Both the position numbers and the translations under genes were made by a program. A stretch of 64,000 nt of DNA. Source: Sedimenticola sp. GTDB lineage: Bacteria > Pseudomonadota > Gammaproteobacteria > Chromatiales > Chromatiaceae. Location of the stretch: contig JALXAM010000009.1 in NCBI GenBank assembly GCA_026992075.1, forward strand, positions 119,000-182,999, given 5' to 3'. Under the pieces are notes generated by a model that searched no databases, had not been told where the DNA came from, and saw only the letters and a program-made list of their open reading frames with translations. How positions within the stretch are numbered: the first letter of the stretch is position 1; each line of letters starts with the position of its first letter. Below are positions 63,872-64,000 of the stretch, one piece after another.

Positions 63872-63979
63872 AGGGAAGGCCTGAAAAATTCGGGCCTTCC
63901 TTCGGCACAAGGATGTGCCGGCAAAATCGATCGCTGTAAGCGATTGATTTTGTAGCAAGCCGCAAACCGCGTTTGCGGC
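63872..63979 (+). other. Array of four consecutive hairpins
   Basis: ggaaggcc..ggccttcc; cggcac..gtgccg; caaaatcgatcgct-gta-agcgattgattttg; gccgcaaac-cgc-gtttgcggc. Confidence 0.6.
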
Positions 63980-64000
63980 GCAGCGCGCCCTGATAAAGCC

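Overview
GC-rich gammaproteobacterial chromosome segment, probably from an autotrophic or sulfur-type lineage (inference), densely coding and mostly core genes. Recognisable blocks: rimO; vapBC-like toxin-antitoxin; trmJ; suhB; L,D-transpeptidase/DUF882 pair; RND pump with adaptor; trkH; two RCK potassium-channel genes; Na/Pi symporter; sbcB; rplS-trmD-rimM-rpsP; a six-gene MoxR/DUF58/DUF4381/BatA/BatB-C/BatD operon; cold-shock gene with a leader; msrA; Kef antiporter; glmM-folP-ftsH-rlmE; yhbY; greA-carB-carA; two thioredoxin genes; trmO; an AmmeMemoRadiSam locus (AmrS, Memo, AMMECR1) followed by a cytochrome b561; dksA-gluQ; nhaA; moaA. Best candidate for something undescribed: the 375-aa ORF at 14208-15335. 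It joins an N-terminal HPF/RaiA (S30AE)-like ribosome-hibernation domain to a C-terminal sigma-70-like part (region 2-like and region 4-like). Second strongest signal: a layered set of intergenic palindromic repeats. These include 18-bp REP-like palindromes with compensatory changes, composite nested elements with perfect 23-28 bp arms that differ between copies, a MITE-like element with a 4-bp TSD, and a 38-bp perfect palindrome spanning exactly two convergent stop codons. These repeats occupy almost every convergent gene junction that has room for them. All calls come from reading the sequence and ORF translations; no searches were run.
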